Positions 1 to 10,761 of a DNA stretch of 64,000 nt are shown in pieces. Both the position numbers and the translations under genes were made by a program. Under the pieces are notes generated by a model. The model saw only the letters and a program-made list of their open reading frames with translations. It did no database searches and was not told the origin of the DNA. How positions within the stretch are numbered: the first letter of the stretch is position 1; each line of letters starts with the position of its first letter. Source of the stretch: Phaeotremella fagi (taxonomy: Eukaryota; Basidiomycota; Tremellomycetes; Tremellales; Phaeotremellaceae); NCBI GenBank assembly GCA_001599715.1, contig BCHU01000013.1, positions 434,001 to 498,000 of the forward strand, written 5' to 3'.

Positions 1-1489
1 CAAATAAGGTATTCTAGCTTTGAAAACCCCTTGAACGTGTTTGGTTAATCTCTCATAAGCAGACCAAAGAATCGTTTTCTCTCTCGCTCCTCCATTGTAG
101 AAAGCAACTTCTTCCCCTTCTCTACCGATTCTGCTTAATCCAGCACGATACTCTCCCTCCAGTCTTGCCTCAGTAGCGGCCATTCTACCAAAAGCAGGTG
201 TCGCCTGTCGCAAGATGAAAGCAGTGATTCCGTAGTTAGCGAAAAGACCAATGGTACCAAAAGGTCCTAGAGCTGCAGCAAGTTGAGAAGTGAATATAAC
301 CATGTCCAGTGTGGGTTTGCCGATGTTTCCGCTGGGTATCAGTAGGATGGAGGAGGGGTGACTTACTATAACGCTGCCAAGGTGTCGCAGAATCGGGCGA
401 CATCGGTCGTGATGAATCTATGATCAGTGATAATCATACTTTTGACCTACTGATCAGCTCCACCAGCAGCAGCTTCAGCAGCTCCACCTTCCTTGCCTTC
501 GGACGACGCAGCACCTAAGCCTAATCCAAATTTATAATAGTTGAGTTTATCGTTCCTACGAGTGATCAGCGAGTGGATACTGAATGGTAAGCCGTTTAAG
601 TAGCTTACAGATATAGATCATGAATATATCGGGTCAAGTTGGTCCTAAAAGCCAAAGCGAGTTTTCGTTCAAGGTATCGAATCTAAAACTTAGTTGAAGA
701 ATAATCGTATAACTCACCATTGAATTGGTATAAGTACTAGGAAGAGCCAGTACGAACCACCATCCTAAACCTCGTAAAAACCCCTTTCCATTGGCAGATA
801 CCAAATCTCTAACGATCCTTCCATCAAGTCTAGCCACCATCACACTCAAAACAGTTCGAACTACTAAGAAGAAAGTATGTAATATCAACAAGAAAGATTC
901 TTTACCAGTTTTACTATCGACTCCAATCAGTACACCTTACTCCTAAAAGGCATTTAACCACTTACCTTGGAAAAGCTATCCTTAGAATGGCTCCAAGCAT
1001 CTTCCAGAATTTCTTGTTAACACCCAATTTCTCACCTGGATTGAGCGGTGGGAAAGGTTTTAAATGTGACGCATAGGTTTCTGGTGGTATGGGTGAGATC
1101 CTGACTTTTGAAATTCGACCCATATGAGGTACCAAGAGTGTACGACCTGTACCAGATGGATGTGGGATATACTATCACTCGTCAATAACGACGATGTGAA
1201 TCAAATCTTACCAAATCAACCATCTTTTGTTCTAATGCTGGCGTGTTTCTGGGTATATATCAGTTTACCGTTCAATTTGTTAGACTTACAGAGGAGTTTC
1301 AGATTGTCTACGAACCCTCTCTTCTTTTGCTGCTCGACGTTCTTCTCTCCATGATTTTAGGGAGAGGGTTGAGAGGAGATTATCGCTGAATGGGGCTGAA
1401 CGTGAGAGGACTATTGTTAGGATAGCTAGTAGGATTGCGCGTTTCCTTGGGGAAAGAGGTATTGAGGATGGAAGAGCCATGGCTGGCAT
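1..1489 (-). CDS. Peroxisomal ABC transporter, subfamily D (PXA1/PXA2-like), N-terminal part
   Basis: ABCD half-transporters import long-chain acyl-CoA into peroxisomes for beta-oxidation. Reading from 1489 leftwards, the protein starts MPAMALPSSIPLSPRKRAIL with a hydrophobic segment. After an intron it continues with PETYASHLKPFPPLNPGEK and KKFWKMLGAILRIAFP. The exon near 634-905 carries HTFFLVVRTVLSVMVARLDG, a hallmark of the ALD/ABCD membrane domain, followed by GWWFVLALPSTYTNS. Later exons give YLNGLPFSIHSLI and a region ending in AATEARLEGEYRAGLSRIGR and EEVAFYNGGAREK, the conserved EAA-like loop. There are several short introns. The ATP-binding cassette would lie beyond the left edge, so the gene is partial. 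An Ala/Gly-rich insert near 450-520 is unusual. The family is clear; whether it is Pxa1 or Pxa2 cannot be settled here. Confidence 0.88.
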
Positions 1490-1962
1490 GATGATTATGA
1501 TGTTCTTACTCTATATGCAGTCTCGTTTATATGTTAGTTGTAGTAAAAAATGGTTGATGAAGTAGAAGATGATAAAGGTGAGGTTAAGGCTAAGAGTAGT
1601 CCTTCGGCAACCTCATTACCGAATCACTCCAGCCTTGACAGGATAGATTAGCTACCAATTCATAGGTGATTTAATCAGATTGCTCTGAGTCGCATGTAGA
1701 CTAGCTATACTTACAGGAGATGAGGCAGTCTCGTATCTGATGAGATACGACTAGAAAGCTCTGCAAGTAGGTATAATATGAATCTGTAAGTTACAGATAC
1801 AAGTCGTTTTTGTACAGACACCACCAGTTAAAAGTGCCACCGGTTACGGTGTACGCACGAGCCGCTTCGCACACGCCAAGTCAGATTGTCGTCGTTCCAT
1901 GAGGCCATGATATTGATCAACTAAGTTTAAATCTCTTTACTCCTCCAAGAATCATCATTCGA
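1490..1962. other. Intergenic region between divergent genes
   Basis: This 473-bp stretch separates the start of the ABCD transporter (-) from the start of the CBS-domain gene (+), so it should contain both promoters. I see no convincing ORF, RNA gene or strong repeat. A short imperfect inverted motif (TCGTATCTGATGAGATACGA) lies near 1732-1751. Confidence 0.5.
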
Positions 1963-2702
1963 ATGGACAAAGAAACAACGCCAATCCCACCAACACCAGG
2001 TGCAAAGTATAGAGGTGCAGTCGTAGAGGTCAGTTGAGTGAAAACTTATACGATAGGCCAATAACTGAGAATAAATCAACTCCCAAAGGACCTTCAACTT
2101 CCTCCAGCTTTTTGTCTTCCTCATGATGCTCCTCTAAGATTAGCTTTGGAGGCAGCCTACGAGAGAGAATTCGATCAACTCCCGTGAGTACATGATTAGA
2201 TGGATGATCAGAGTTGTTGATCTCATCATCTAACACTTTGATATAGAGTTCTCAACGACAGACGTAAACCTATTGGCTATCTCAGCATCCCATCAATCAA
2301 GAAGAAATTCGAGACTGGAAAAGCTAAAGAGGATGATCCACTATGTGATTAATCTCATACATTCGTATCCCATATTCCAGCTAACACGAAGATTAATTCC
2401 TAGCTCAACACGTTACCCATTTCCCACTTTCATCACCCGTTCATCCATATACCATCATACACCCTCTGACAGCTTTAGAAGAACTTGAAGATTTTTTTCG
2501 TGCCAAACAAACAGATTTCGCTTTAGGTCAGTTGTTTGTTTCGGAGTTCTTAACGATGATAACTGATTAAAAGGTTTAGTCACGGATAGCGAGAGGAAAT
2601 GGGTTTTGGCAGTTGCTACAAAAAGCGATTTAGAGGTGAGTTCGGTTGTTTTGGATTTGATACTGATGTAATTTCAAGACTTTTGTTAAACGTCGAGGTT
2701 GA
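1963..2702 (+). CDS. Small single-CBS-domain protein
   Basis: CBS domains usually come in pairs and bind adenosyl ligands. This short protein, about 150 residues from five exons, carries one recognisable CBS-like unit. Exon 1 reads MDKETTPIPPTPGAKYRGAV. After an intron at the GTCAGT donor it continues DLQLPPAFCLPHDAPLRLAL, then VLNDRRKPIGYLSIPSIKKK. The last part is LTALEELEDFFRAKQTDFAL joined to VTDSERKWVLAVATKSDLE and ends ETFVKRRG. The phrases 'RKPIGYL', 'PLTALEELEDFF' and 'FALVTDSERKWVLAVAT..DLE' are typical of CBS motifs. The splice sites keep one frame throughout, although the acceptor before exon 4 (near 2402) has alternatives. Similar stand-alone CBS proteins occur in many fungi with no settled role. 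Confidence 0.75.
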
Positions 2703-3615
2703 TTCTTGAAACCCTATATAACACACTAAACTGTCATGAAAATTCAATGTCACTGTAGAACTCCAACTACAAATCAAATTCAGTTAAACGATTGGTCTTT
2801 TCACATAGCTCTTTTGCACACCACCTGGAAGTTCCCTTAATCAGTCACCCTCCTCTATCTTACTCTTACTGAATGACTGGAGGACATCACAAGTGGACAA
2901 TCTATGATGACAGCGTGGAATACGATCATTGAGAGGTTCCGTCGGCTATACAAACATCAATCAAATGGAGAACACTCGTGCCTTCTGCCTGCCTCGTGCT
3001 CGAGGCTAAAGCGAGAAACCAAACAAACCAAAAACCAACTTTTTGGAAGAATGCTACCAACTCACCGTCCGCAAAGTCCGTTGAGACGACCCAGCATTGT
3101 CGCGTGGTTACGTGCGAGTTGTGCGTGCTATTTCTGAACGTCAATTGCTATTCCTGACCACTCGCTGAAACACCAGCTACCAGATCTAGGTATCTGACAT
3201 ATGCATCCGGTCGGCTCTTTATCAGGTCGAAGTTAAGAGCGAATTTGATTGGGTTTTGATTGCAGAGTTTGGACGGGACGTGCTTGGATCGACATTGTGA
3301 TCGAGGATTGCTTCCACTGGAATTTGCAGCGAACCAATCAGATGGTCGGTATTAGGTAATGACGTCAGTTTTTGGGAACCTCGGCCGTAACATTTCAGAG
3401 CTCTTCGAGGCGCTTTCCCAACAACATACCTTCCAACAATACGTTAAGTTTTCAAGCAAGCGTACGTCGTTCCGGAGCCTGTCCCAGAGATCAGGAATCA
3501 GAGATCAGAGCTCACTTTCCGAGCGACACTGGATGGTATAAAGAGCAGCAGATTTTGTCCGATGATTTAGTGGTATCCAGTTCTTAAAACCGAGTTAAGT
3601 AGTTGTCACACAAGA
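2703..3615. other. Intergenic region without a supported gene
   Basis: About 910 bp between two plus-strand genes. Open frames at 2904-3137 (+) and 2926-3144 (-) overlap each other, have no family signature and no matching splice context, so I regard both as chance. The right part should hold the promoter and 5' leader of the aldolase-family gene. Confidence 0.45.
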
Positions 3616-5059
3616 ATGTTTGGTGTTTCAAGCAGAATCAGTCAACGGTCTCTTCGTTTGCTCAATCCAGCTACCACTTTCGCTAGGTCAGCTTTACCAT
3701 CTTTTGGTTCCGTGCGTTTGAGCTCGAGTGCACCGGATCAACACGAGAATTCGGTCTTGGGTAGCGATCCAAGTCAAACCGATGGATTTTCTCCTTCCAC
3801 GTACGGTCTATTAGACAAGTACAGCAGTAACACCATAACGTCTCGGTGAGTTTTCCACCGGTCCATATAGTATGGAATTGTCCTTCTAACGTCCGGTCCC
3901 ACCTACAAGCTTGTCGAGATCGATCTTGCACACTGTAGACGAATCCGAGGCTAAAGCCAGAATTGAGCTTGCGGCAGCATACCGACTTTTCCACCGGGAT
4001 GGCTGGAACGAATGTGAGTCTGTCTGTCGCTGAACAAAGGTGATCACCAATCTGATCGATTTAGCGATATACAACCATCTGACTTGTAAACATACCGAAC
4101 CTGATGGATCACATGCTTTCCTGATCAACCCTTATGGTAAGTCAATCCCCGCAAATGGTTATTGACTTTTAGGTCTTGGTTACGACGAGATCACTGCGAG
4201 TAGTTTGATCAAATGCGATTTGGATGGGAACATAATTACGCCCGGTGTTGTTGGTGACATCTTTGGGGTTAACAAGTGAGTAGTCTGATACCATATAAAG
4301 CAGTCTGGTCCTAACTGAATCGTTTCAAGAGCTGGATTCGTGATTCACTCTGCCATCCACAAAGCTAGAGATGACGCTTTCGCCATCTTCCACAACCACG
4401 AGTAAGTCATCAAACTCATTGAACCATCTGGCCAAGCTAACAGGAAACTCTAGGCCACACGGAACTGGAATTTCTAGTACCAAAAACGGATTCCTTTCTG
4501 CCTTGTGTCAAACTTCTGAAATCGTCGGTCCAGCGAAATATCACGATTTCGAAGGTATCGTTGTCGACATGAACGAGCAAGAAAGATTGGTTCACGACAT
4601 TCAAGATAGCAATGTCTTGATATTCAAGAATCACGGTTTGTTGACTGCAGGTAAGTCTGTCTCTCGTCTACATGTTTTGGAATGTTTCGCTTAACCTGGA
4701 CGTTCAGCCGAAACCATTGCTGGTGCATGGTATAGAATGTAAGTTCCCCTCGTCGTTGAAACGAATACATCTCCTGACAATAAGTGACAGGTATCTCCTC
4801 GTCCAATCTTGCAAGATTCAATCGATAGCTCAAGCAGCCGCAGCAGCTTCAGGCAACGATGTGATTCTCCCGGATGAAAAAGTGACAGAGAAGACTTTCG
4901 ATGTACGTCCCTCTCATCGCTAAATTTCTGAGTTGCATTGCGTTTGCTGATGGGCGGTGTTAGATTGGTTCGAATTTTGGAGGTCCTAGTTTTGGGAGAA
5001 TGGAGTTTGCAGCTGAAATGAGATGGCTTGATAAACACAACCCATCTTATAGGACTTGA
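3616..5059 (+). CDS. Class II aldolase/adducin-family protein
   Basis: The fold is that of class II aldolases such as fuculose-1-phosphate aldolase, ribulose-5-phosphate 4-epimerase and the adducin head. The N-terminus MFGVSSRISQRSLRLL is rich in Arg/Ser and could target mitochondria (inference). The domain is assembled from about seven exons: AAAYRLFHRDGWNE, then YNHLTCKHTEPDG, INPYGLGYDEITASSL, GFVIHSAIHKARDDAFAIFH and NHEPHGTGISSTKNGF. It continues with VLIFKNHGLLTAGKSVAETI and ends EFAAEMRWLDKHNPSYRT. The FHNH pair and the later KNHGLL histidine correspond to the metal-binding histidines of the family. The usual HTH..G pocket reads HNHEPHGTG here. The length of about 300 residues fits fungal members, many of which have no assigned substrate. 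The downstream gene is convergent. Confidence 0.88.
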
Positions 5060-5402
5060 GAAGCCTTTTGAGGTGCAAGAATAAATTTTGTTTTGATGGA
5101 AGGTAGATAAAAAGAGAAAAAACTAAAATCGATTGGAATTGAAGACGCAGAAGATGGATATTGAAGGAAACAGCTTCAAGTACCATACTATAGATTTCAT
5201 TTAGATGCATAGAAAACGTAGATATCAATAAACCCCACAACATTCAATCTCAAAAGAGGAGTTTCATTTTATGAATACTGCCACAACACAACTTCATCCC
5301 GTACTATACCTCTTTTTTCTGAGGTCTTCTTGTTTATCGATAATTGCGTCTAGTTTTTTAGCTAATAAGTTAAATGTTAGTAAGAGAAATAATAAACTTG
5401 CT
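5060..5402. other. Convergent intergenic region (two 3' ends)
   Basis: This 343-bp, AT-rich stretch lies between the stop codons of two convergent genes. It has several A/T runs usable for 3'-end formation. No ORF with support. Confidence 0.5.
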
Positions 5403-6242
5403 TTAAAACATACAAGCAGCTTCCCTCTCCTTTGAAGCTGAACGATGAAAAGTAAGTTACTTCACGTTAGTCGAAACTCAGACAGCAAAGTAAATAGACG
5501 TACCACTCTCGTTATAAGTGTAAGCTGTGTACGATATTGCGAGTAGATCAATAAACAGTTTTTCTCCAAATAGTAACGAAATGTAGTATGAACATTACAT
5601 ACCTGGATTATCCTCTTCACGATCAGCCTTGACGATCGAATAAACATGACGACCAAACTTCCCACAACTAACATCTCTTCCAAGTTGATAATCCCTCATA
5701 CTGAGATCACTAGGATCCTCACATTTCCTATGTTTGAACGCCATCACCCAAAATTCATCCCCTTCCCTTGTTCCAAGGGGTTTCGAATATTGATAACGAA
5801 AAGTTTTATCGTTTTCTTCTGATATCGAATCCAGGGTTTTTAAAGTATCCCTAGGGATGAGTGGATGCATACAACTCAAACATCTCGGTGGATATTTCAT
5901 GGATCCCATATCTCTTTCTCCTTTTTTAGGTGTTTTGATTGATGAGAGTTGAAGAGAGGTTTTGACCCATCTGTAGGCGTCGTTTTTGAGATAATCTTCA
6001 ACAAAAGGACTTTTCAGCTTAGTTTTTCGAGAATCAGTTTCCTTTTTTGAATGAAGATCCTCTGTATTAGTATTGGTTTTATCATCAGTGGTTTGAGTGT
6101 TTTGAGATTCTTGCTTGACTGTGGAATTTGAATCGTCGGAATCAGTTTCGGAGTCTTTGAGGTCGAAATCGAGTTGCGTTGTACTTGGAGTCTTGAGTTT
6201 CCACTTAGAACTCTGAAAATCGAGTCCAGTGATCTCTTCCAT
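5403..6242 (-). CDS. Hypothetical protein with conserved Cys-containing C-terminal half
   Basis: I do not recognise this gene. The main exon runs from 6242 (MEEITGLDFQSSKWKLKTP) to about 5601. An upstream in-frame ATG at 6302 would add 20 residues and cannot be excluded. The N-terminal half is acidic and Ser/Thr-rich and looks disordered. The second half is better ordered: PPRCLSCMHPLIPRDTLKTL with a CxxC pair, then GDEFWVMAFKHRKCEDP and LGRDVSCGKFGRHVYSI. Two short introns at the 3' end join ..EDNP to AYTYNES and then ASKEREAACMF plus stop, keeping the frame. The Cys and His residues (CxxC, HRKC) could bind zinc, which is an inference. The gene is convergent with the aldolase-family gene and has about 1.5 kb of noncoding DNA upstream. 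Confidence 0.7.
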
Positions 6243-7757
6243 GATGAACAGTGTTCGTTTTATAGTCGTTGCGTCAGATGAAGTCTTTGATTGGCGTTGC
6301 AATTATTAGGATACTTGATAGTTTGGAAGGTTAAGAACATATCCTCCTCTACTATTTAAATAAGATTGTATATTTGACATAAAGGATCATCGATAGATGC
6401 CTGATAATAATCCAATAGTCTTCTTCATGATGACCCACTTGATTAAAACAGCTATGAAAGGAGCGTTATCGAGTAATTCGTCAAACCCTCAAAAATGCCA
6501 CGTAAACACCAACTGAACCTCTCGCACTGGAATCGATCACGACAAAAAGTCCAGATTACTCACCCGTAACCGGAATAACTTGTCAGTAAGAAACCAGGGA
6601 GGGAGGATGGTCTAAGAACCTGAACTTGTTTTCTGACCATGTGTTTGTCCGCAGCTTTCAGCAGGAAGTAGTAAATAGTTTGACCTTACCAGTACGCTAG
6701 ACTATACCTACCAATCTATTTCCTGACTTTTGCAGAATGTTTCCTGTTATTTCTGAGTCCGCGGCTTTTGTTTCCGAATACGCAGGAGCGTACCAACCAT
6801 GTATTTCAGTTGAGTTTCTCTGAATACCGCTTAGACGACCACCCAAAGCGGTGGAGGGTAAATCTCATCCTGATCAATCTCGCTTGTAAAGATTCAAAAT
6901 TACTTAGGTTAGCAGGAACCATGAAACCCCCCCCTTAACAGCCCCTGCTAAACCTGATCCTTAGCCCGATACAACAATACATCCGAATCTATCCATGGGT
7001 TTTTGGACGGGACTTTCGGGTTTTTCGTAATTGAGACGTAACAAAGTGGCAAAGTGGGCTTAAAACGGGAATCCCATTTTTGCTCAGATTTTTTTTTAAT
7101 TAAATAACCAGAGGTCTCAATATGAATTGAACTGATCAGTTTAAGTGGGAATTGGTGTCAGTATGCTTCAAATACCTTATACTCTTTGATTAACATTTCA
7201 GACCGATTCCAGCGTTCATTCAGCTTATGTGAATCAATCTCTGAAGTGAATGCTTTGTATATTGAACTTACCTAGTTAGTTGGTTGAAACGACTTTTAAC
7301 GAGATGAGCCAAGGGTTCATTTACCCTTTACTGAATGGACCCTTGATGATTGCCCTGATACTCTCTAAACCCACTCTGCTCTGGTGCCACGGTCCCGTAA
7401 GACGATCTGTGTTGTCCCTGAGTGTCCCAGGGACTATAATTTCGGAATGGTGTGGTTGACATAATTAGGAGGTCTCTCATAGGTTTAAAGAAGTCAGACG
7501 AGCTAAGTAGTGACCAGTTACCTTGCTTTAACTTTATAATAATACCATATCATCTCTTAGACTAATCTTAACTTATCGCTCCAACGACATCATATTCACA
7601 CCACATAAGCATTATTCTATCACCCATCACAGTTCATTTCATTACACTACATCGTCTTGAGTGCTCAGCATCAGACGACATCTCTTGTTGACAACCATCA
7701 AAATTCAAAAAAAACCAGTCAATATCTTGACCACCCCTACCAATCAAAACAATCAAC
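6243..7757. other. Long divergent intergenic region
   Basis: About 1.5 kb separates two divergently transcribed genes. I found no credible exon on either strand. There is a run of eight C near 6932 and a T-rich stretch near 7090. The last part (about 7540-7757) is pyrimidine/CA-rich and probably is the 5' leader of the FYVE gene. An undetected noncoding RNA cannot be excluded. Confidence 0.4.
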
Positions 7758-9002
7758 ATGTCTCATTCATCGTCTTCTTCATCTCTGCTACAACTGAATC
7801 GACCTGCTTCATTACAACCCTTATCAACGTCTCTCACACAATCTTCTCAATCACAATTATTGGAACAGCACGAGACCCAATGTCTCCATGATCATCGAAC
7901 AGCTTCAAATGTTTGTAGCAACGGGGCAATGTCTGGTAAGTTGTCTTTACACCTGCTTGGTATGTTGATCACAACTGACTCACTCTTCTAGATGCTTCAT
8001 CTTCACTTCCATCGCTTTCAGCTGGATCATCATACGATTCAACGTCGTCATCTCATGCTTTGTCATCAAACCTAAACAGTAGTGACGAATCATCATCTTC
8101 AACATCTTCAGCATCAAACTCTCTACAGTGGAGCGCTCGAATCTCAGTGACTGGGGTAATGGGAGATGCTATGCCTCAAGAACTATGGCAGGTAAGTCAA
8201 CTTGTTTACTCACGCCACCGCTCCACAAAGACTGACCTCAGCATTTCAGCCTGACTCTGAATCCCTTCTCTGCTCAAGTCGATTCTGTACTTTTGTCTTC
8301 TCATCTCGTTTCAACCCACTCGGTTCCGGTCGACACCATTGTCGATCATGTGGTTATCTCTATTGTTCAGATCACAGTTCTCAACGTGTGAATCTAAGAT
8401 TCACCGATAAATCTGGTAACTGTTCGGTGCGCTCTGCAAGAGTTTGCGACGGTTGCGTAACCTCAGTCACTGGTGCTATCGTTTCTTCAGATGAATCTAG
8501 AAGAGGTAGTTTTGGATCTTCAATCACTGATTCGATAACTCGAACCACGTCCAGTGAGAGTGAATACGTTTTAACTCCCGGTTCAGAAGATACTTCAATG
8601 TCAGGTTCTCATCTTTATTTCGGTAAAAAATCTAGACAACCAATCACACCTTCAGCACCAGCTTTAGCACCAATTGAACCATGGATGGATCGATACGGTG
8701 TTCTCTCGCTATACCCACTAGCCGTCAAGGCATCTCATCAAAGATTCTGCTCTCGTCCACCACCTTCTGCAGGTCCATTATTCGCTCCAACACCAGAAGC
8801 TCAACGTGCAGCTGCTGAAAAAGCTCAAAAACAACTCACAATCCATCAACGTCGTGAAGCTAGTTCTGGTGCTCTATTCATTGATCTACCAAACGCTTTC
8901 GACGATGAGGAAGAGGATGAAGATGAAGATGTCATTCATGTTAGACAACCATCGATCTTGGAACTTCACGAATTACGTCTCAAAAGTTTCGCTCAATGGT
9001 AA
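7758..9002 (+). CDS. FYVE zinc-finger protein (phosphatidylinositol-3-phosphate binding)
   Basis: FYVE domains bind phosphatidylinositol 3-phosphate and bring proteins to endosomes or the vacuole. Exon 1 starts MSHSSSSSSLLQLN and is Ser/Gln-rich. Exon 2 ends ..GDAMPQELWQ and splices to PDSESLLCSSRFCTFVF, so the FYVE 'WxxD' motif (WQPD) is built across the junction. Next come FNPLGSGRHHCRSCGYLYCS with the R(K)HHCR core and SARVCDGCV with the RVC motif, giving most of the eight zinc ligands. The remainder is Ser-rich, then Ala/Gln-rich, with a strongly acidic run near 8900-8935 and a conserved-looking end LELHELRLKSFAQW. About 370 residues in total. I cannot match it to a named FYVE protein such as Pib1, Pib2 or Vps27; no RING or VHS domain is visible. 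Confidence 0.87.
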
Positions 9003-9572
9003 AACAAACCAACGATAACGTGAAAGTTATCTTGGAACCATATCTTGTAATTATCCTTCTTTTCATTTTTAACGACTTCCAATACGTTCTCTTTTCCTTC
9101 CATATTCACCATCACCCTCATAATCATACAAGTCATATCCCCATAGACAAATTTCCATCGATTAGAATCGCTATTCCTGCCGTCTGCGATCGCGGCTTAG
9201 ATCTTCCCTGCATTTCAATCCCACTCTTTCACTGTTTATTTTTTCTTGTATCTGGTTTTGAATTAGTTGGATGTTGCCATCTTTGTTGTACATCCACTAT
9301 TATATGTTATATATTTGACTTGCACAACTTACAGTATCTGAAAGCATCGATTGCATATCCAGTGCAAACGGCTATCGAAACATTAACCTAAGCCTAGACG
9401 CTTCATTATGGCACATGGGTAATAGCTTCCTCTTGCACTCTCTTTGTGTTCTATTTTTCTTTGCAAACAATAGGATCTTTCTGGTACCCTAGACTCCCAC
9501 TGATTTCCACTTCAAAATTGAACTGTGGACAACGGGTTCGATCTAGCCTACATACCTCAATCGCCTACATTT
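9003..9572. other. Convergent intergenic region
   Basis: This 570-bp region follows the FYVE stop codon and ends at the stop of the minus-strand NTase-like gene. The ORF at 8996-9391 is a hydrophobic, His-rich reading of what looks like 3' untranslated sequence and has no family signature. The TATTATATGTTATATATTT stretch near 9299 could serve 3'-end formation. Confidence 0.45.
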
Positions 9573-10307
9573 CTAAATCCCTTCGTCTACATTGACGAAT
9601 TCCAAAATTCTACTCAACATCAGACCAACCTGGGGTAAAGTACTAGAAGAATGTCCACTAATCACCCCAAGACAATCCAAAATCTTCTCCTGATGAACAG
9701 GTAAATACAAATCGAATACCCGTTTGATCTCCTTATCCCCATCGACACCGTCAGGAATCAAACCAAAAAGATAATCCATGTCAAAGGAATCTGAAATCCT
9801 TTTTGAAATAGTTTCAGGTCGTGTTGAAGTGATTAAATATCTCAGACGAAATGATTTTGAAAATATGATAGCGATTGGGGAAAGGACTGTACAAGTACAG
9901 ACTTCGTTTGCGTTGTCGTTGTTGAGAGTGAGAGTGATTTGTTGGGTAGCTGAAGAAAGGGGATTTGGGAAACCGAAATTCGTTTGTGGAACAAGGGCAA
10001 CTTTGATTTGATCATCAAGTTGTTGATCGTGGAACCACAACGCCAGTCCTTTCGCTGTAAACCTGCTATCTCTTTCGGCGATCTCTTCTTGGAGTTTGAC
10101 GATTTCCTCACCAGCTTTGGTAACTACCACATCGACGTCTTTGGTTGATCTAGTACTTTTTAGGAGTACACAGGCACCACCGCCGATGATTGCGAAATCT
10201 ATTTCTAATTCTTTTAGATTGTGGGAAATCGCTATGGAGGCTTGTAAGATTAGTGCATGAGTCGAAGGATCTAAGCGATAAGACTGGTAAGTGGTGTCGG
10301 AGGACAT
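9573..10307 (-). CDS. Nucleotidyltransferase-fold-like hypothetical protein
   Basis: A single-exon gene of 244 residues. Residues 38-61 read as FAIIGGGACVLL followed by RSTKDVDVVV. This is the GG..(S/A) ... R.T.D.D pattern of nucleotidyltransferase (NTase) superfamily proteins such as the MNT/AbiEii-like group, in which the two Asp residues (about 57 and 59) bind metal. The following HDQQLDDQIKVALVP may supply the third acidic residue (IKVAL strand), which is an inference. No partner domain is visible. Fungal genomes hold several such stand-alone NTase-like proteins with no known substrate. It is divergent from the next gene, which shares a similar GGG motif. The start at 10307 gives the N-terminus MSSDTTYQSYRLDPS. 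Confidence 0.65.
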   Translation of the reverse strand: MSSDTTYQSYRLDPSTHALILQASIAISHNLKELEIDFAIIGGGACVLLKSTRSTKDVDVVVTKAGEEIVKLQEEIAERDSRFTAKGLALWFHDQQLDDQIKVALVPQTNFGFPNPLSSATQQITLTLNNDNANEVCTCTVLSPIAIIFSKSFRLRYLITSTRPETISKRISDSFDMDYLFGLIPDGVDGDKEIKRVFDLYLPVHQEKILDCLGVISGHSSSTLPQVGLMLSRILEFVNVDEGI

Positions 10308-10761
10308 GGTAGGTCGGTTTTTGATTTAGGAATTTTTGTTTTTCTGTAAACCGGGTTGGACTGATTGGTATGAAATGACTACAGTATACTGGTATTCGCG
10401 ATCAGCTCAACACGATTGTTTATGGTAGTTTTAAGTAGGAGTTGGACTCTATTTATAATTAAACATGAACGAACTTAAGTTTTCAACACCAATGAAAAAG
10501 CCTTGCCACTTACCTAGTTGGCTTGACAAGATGTCGACTCTTTGAGCGGGAAATCGGTCAAGAAGGCAGAGATTCTTTGGCTCCCATTCAAATACTCAAG
10601 GTGCTCTTAGAGTCTGTAATGCACTTGACCTTCAACTCTGTTTTTTGCACTTCCTTCACACCTTTGAAATCAATTGGTCGGAGCTACAGTAAATTCCACG
10701 TCAATAGTAGATTTGCCACCTGATATACTCTCGAAATATGTATGATGTTTAACTCTCAGTA
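10308..10761. other. Divergent promoter region of two NTase-like genes
   Basis: A 454-bp spacer between two divergent start codons, presumably holding both promoters. The ORF at 10523-10723 has no recognisable content. No clear TATA element or repeat stands out. Confidence 0.45.

Noticed and set aside
1732..1751. Inverted repeat near TCGTATCTGATGAGATACGA
   Set aside because: Short and isolated; no T-run, transposon end or RNA-gene context, so I do not call it a regulatory element.
2904..3144. Opposing ORFs of about 75 codons
   Set aside because: They overlap on both strands, have no motif, and lie in a spacer between two clear genes.
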